Shown: piece by piece, positions 62,906 through 64,000 of the stretch
Numbering within the stretch: the stretch's first letter is position 1
Layout of the letters: each line of letters opens with the position of its first letter
From: Nocardioides silvaticus
Lineage (GTDB): Bacteria; Actinomycetota; Actinomycetes; Propionibacteriales; Nocardioidaceae
Direction of reading: 5' to 3'
Assembly (NCBI RefSeq): GCF_003160695.1
Contig: NZ_QGDD01000006.1
Span: 124,001 to 188,000, forward strand
DNA: 64,000 bases
Notes under the pieces: generated by a model
The model's input: only the letters and a program-made list of their open reading frames with translations
Told to the model about the DNA's origin: nothing
The model's database searches: none
Program-made: the position numbers and the translations under genes

Positions 62906-64000
62906 ATGAACAGCAGCGGCATCAGGCGCGGACTGGCCGTAGCGGCCGTCTCCGCCTTGGTCGCGGTGGCGGCGCCACTGGCAGCCAACGCGAACGAGAT
63001 CATGGATCAGATGGACAGCGCCTTCCCCGCCGGGGCGAAGGTGACCCTCTACGGTCCCCACCCCGGCGCGGACCAGATCACGGTCAAGAACGACGGTTAC
63101 AACACGACCGTCGGCCTCGAGGCCGGTGGGACGTCCGACATCGACACGATGCGCTTCCAGTACAGCACTGACGGCGGTGCGACGTGGATCAACATCGGTG
63201 GCGTCATCACCTCGCCCAACGCCGATGGCACCTTCGCGCGTGAGTGGAACCCGGTCGCCGACTCCGGGCTGAGCATCCCGACGGCGGGCCTGCTCGTGCG
63301 GGCAAACGGCCACTCGACCCTGGACGGCAACAACCACCCGGGCGCCGGCGTCCCGGTCACCCTGACCAACACCCAGGACGTCATGTCCATCGCGCCCCTG
63401 ACCGACGTGGGCGTCTGGAAGGCCGCGGGCGGTGCGCACAACATCATCGTGAACGGCCGAGCCTCCTACAACGGCAACGGCACCCTCGGTGTGGGCGAGC
63501 CGGTCACCGGCACCCGGATCAACGTGGCCAACGTCCCGATCGCCGGTGGCGAGTGGAAGACCGTCTACAACATCGCTCCGGTGATGTCTTCGGCGAACTT
63601 CCAGTACAACGCTCCTGACGAGCTGGTCCTGAGCGCCACGACCTCGAACGCCAACCCGACGGCAGGCGACACCGAGGCGATCACCCTCTACGACCAGGTG
63701 CTGACGAAGCTGACGGTGACGGCGAACCCGACGAACCCGGCGGACCCGAACCAGAACGTTCCGGTGACGGTCACGGCGCTGGACCAGTTCGACAAGCCGA
63801 TCGCGGGCGTGCGGATCCTCGATGACGAGCTGCTCGCCCCCGGCACCTTCACGAACACGGGTGTGACGAACGCCAATGGTCAGGTGACCACCAACCAGTC
63901 GGTCAACGACGGCACGGTGCAGTACGTGGCCAACGTCGCCGCGGGCAACCAGTTCGCCTACGACCCGGGCCTGAACGACCTGCTGACCCCGCTGACGCTG
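62906..64000 (+). CDS. Secreted Ig-like repeat protein 2 (partial, runs off window)
   Basis: An open frame of 365 codons with no stop before the window end. Signal peptide MNSSGIRRGLAVAAVSALVA is close to that of gene 1. The N-terminal domain is clearly paralogous but diverged (SDIDTMRFQYSTDGGATWIN; REWNPVADSGLSIPTAG). From 63710 the Ig-like module is almost identical to gene 1 in DNA sequence. GAAAGGAAATCA precedes the ATG. Total length, C-terminus and anchoring cannot be seen. Confidence 0.85.
   Translation, partial: MNSSGIRRGLAVAAVSALVAVAAPLAANANEIMDQMDSAFPAGAKVTLYGPHPGADQITVKNDGYNTTVGLEAGGTSDIDTMRFQYSTDGGATWINIGGVITSPNADGTFAREWNPVADSGLSIPTAGLLVRANGHSTLDGNNHPGAGVPVTLTNTQDVMSIAPLTDVGVWKAAGGAHNIIVNGRASYNGNGTLGVGEPVTGTRINVANVPIAGGEWKTVYNIAPVMSSANFQYNAPDELVLSATTSNANPTAGDTEAITLYDQVLTKLTVTANPTNPADPNQNVPVTVTALDQFDKPIAGVRILDDELLAPGTFTNTGVTNANGQVTTNQSVNDGTVQYVANVAAGNQFAYDPGLNDLLTPLTL

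Overview
The window is high-GC actinobacterial DNA, most likely from a Nocardioides-like member of the Propionibacteriales. The support is core genes of that type (rpoA-rplQ with acidic tails, ispH, ychF), mycothiol chemistry (mshB and a mycothiol-type arsenate reductase), a KstR-like sterol operator, and many starts of the pattern TANNNT, 6-8 bases, then ATG or GTG, which indicates leaderless transcription. The lineage is an inference. I see no rRNA, tRNA, CRISPR array, prophage or intact insertion sequence.

Layout. 0-5.9 kb: rpoA, rplQ, ispH, a Sua5/YciO-type protein, a DUF6542-type membrane protein and two secreted proteins. 6.0-14.6 kb: an amino-sugar (GlcNAc or chitobiose) uptake and breakdown cluster with an MsiK-like ATPase, a ROK regulator, a binding lipoprotein, two permeases, a GH3 hexosaminidase, a ROK kinase and nagB; nagA is not here. 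14.6-17.0 kb: exodeoxyribonuclease III and ychF. 17.2-27 kb: a metal and metalloid block. It has a DUF305 lipoprotein, CsoR with two operator-like palindromes, a DHA2 exporter and a DUF4396 protein, followed by an arsenic locus (exporter, ArsO-like oxidoreductase, an ArsR regulator fused to an ArsN-like acetyltransferase, aquaporin, arsenate reductase, LanC-like protein) with three operator palindromes. 27-29.6 kb: an HxlR regulator divergent from a drug exporter and a thioesterase.

29.7-48.5 kb is mostly purine and ureide catabolism: malate synthase G, a DUF6986 protein, (S)-ureidoglycine aminohydrolase, xdhA-xdhB-xdhC, and on the other strand uraD, hiuH, uricase, allantoinase, an RpiR-type regulator and a guanine deaminase. 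Together they would convert guanine to xanthine, urate, allantoin and allantoate, with glyoxylate carbon captured as malate. A transporter, a Ser/Thr kinase, an ECF sigma factor and a SRPBCC protein lie inside this stretch. 48.6-57.1 kb: uncharacterised genes, mshB, a DUF6113-like protein, a VanW protein, and a DUF35/thiolase-like pair behind a KstR-like palindrome. 57.3-64 kb: a large HTH protein divergent from two tandem paralogous secreted Ig-like proteins. The second runs off the window.

Two patterns stand out. First, several families of short palindromic repeats fill intergenic regions (49985-50618, 57108-57335, 37701-37877). They also occur inside genes: nagZ, uricase, xdhB and an uncharacterised gene carry repeat-encoded inserts, and at least three genes end on a repeat-supplied stop codon. 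Second, the two secreted paralogs share an upstream module with exactly conserved spacing and carry mosaic stretches of near-identical DNA.
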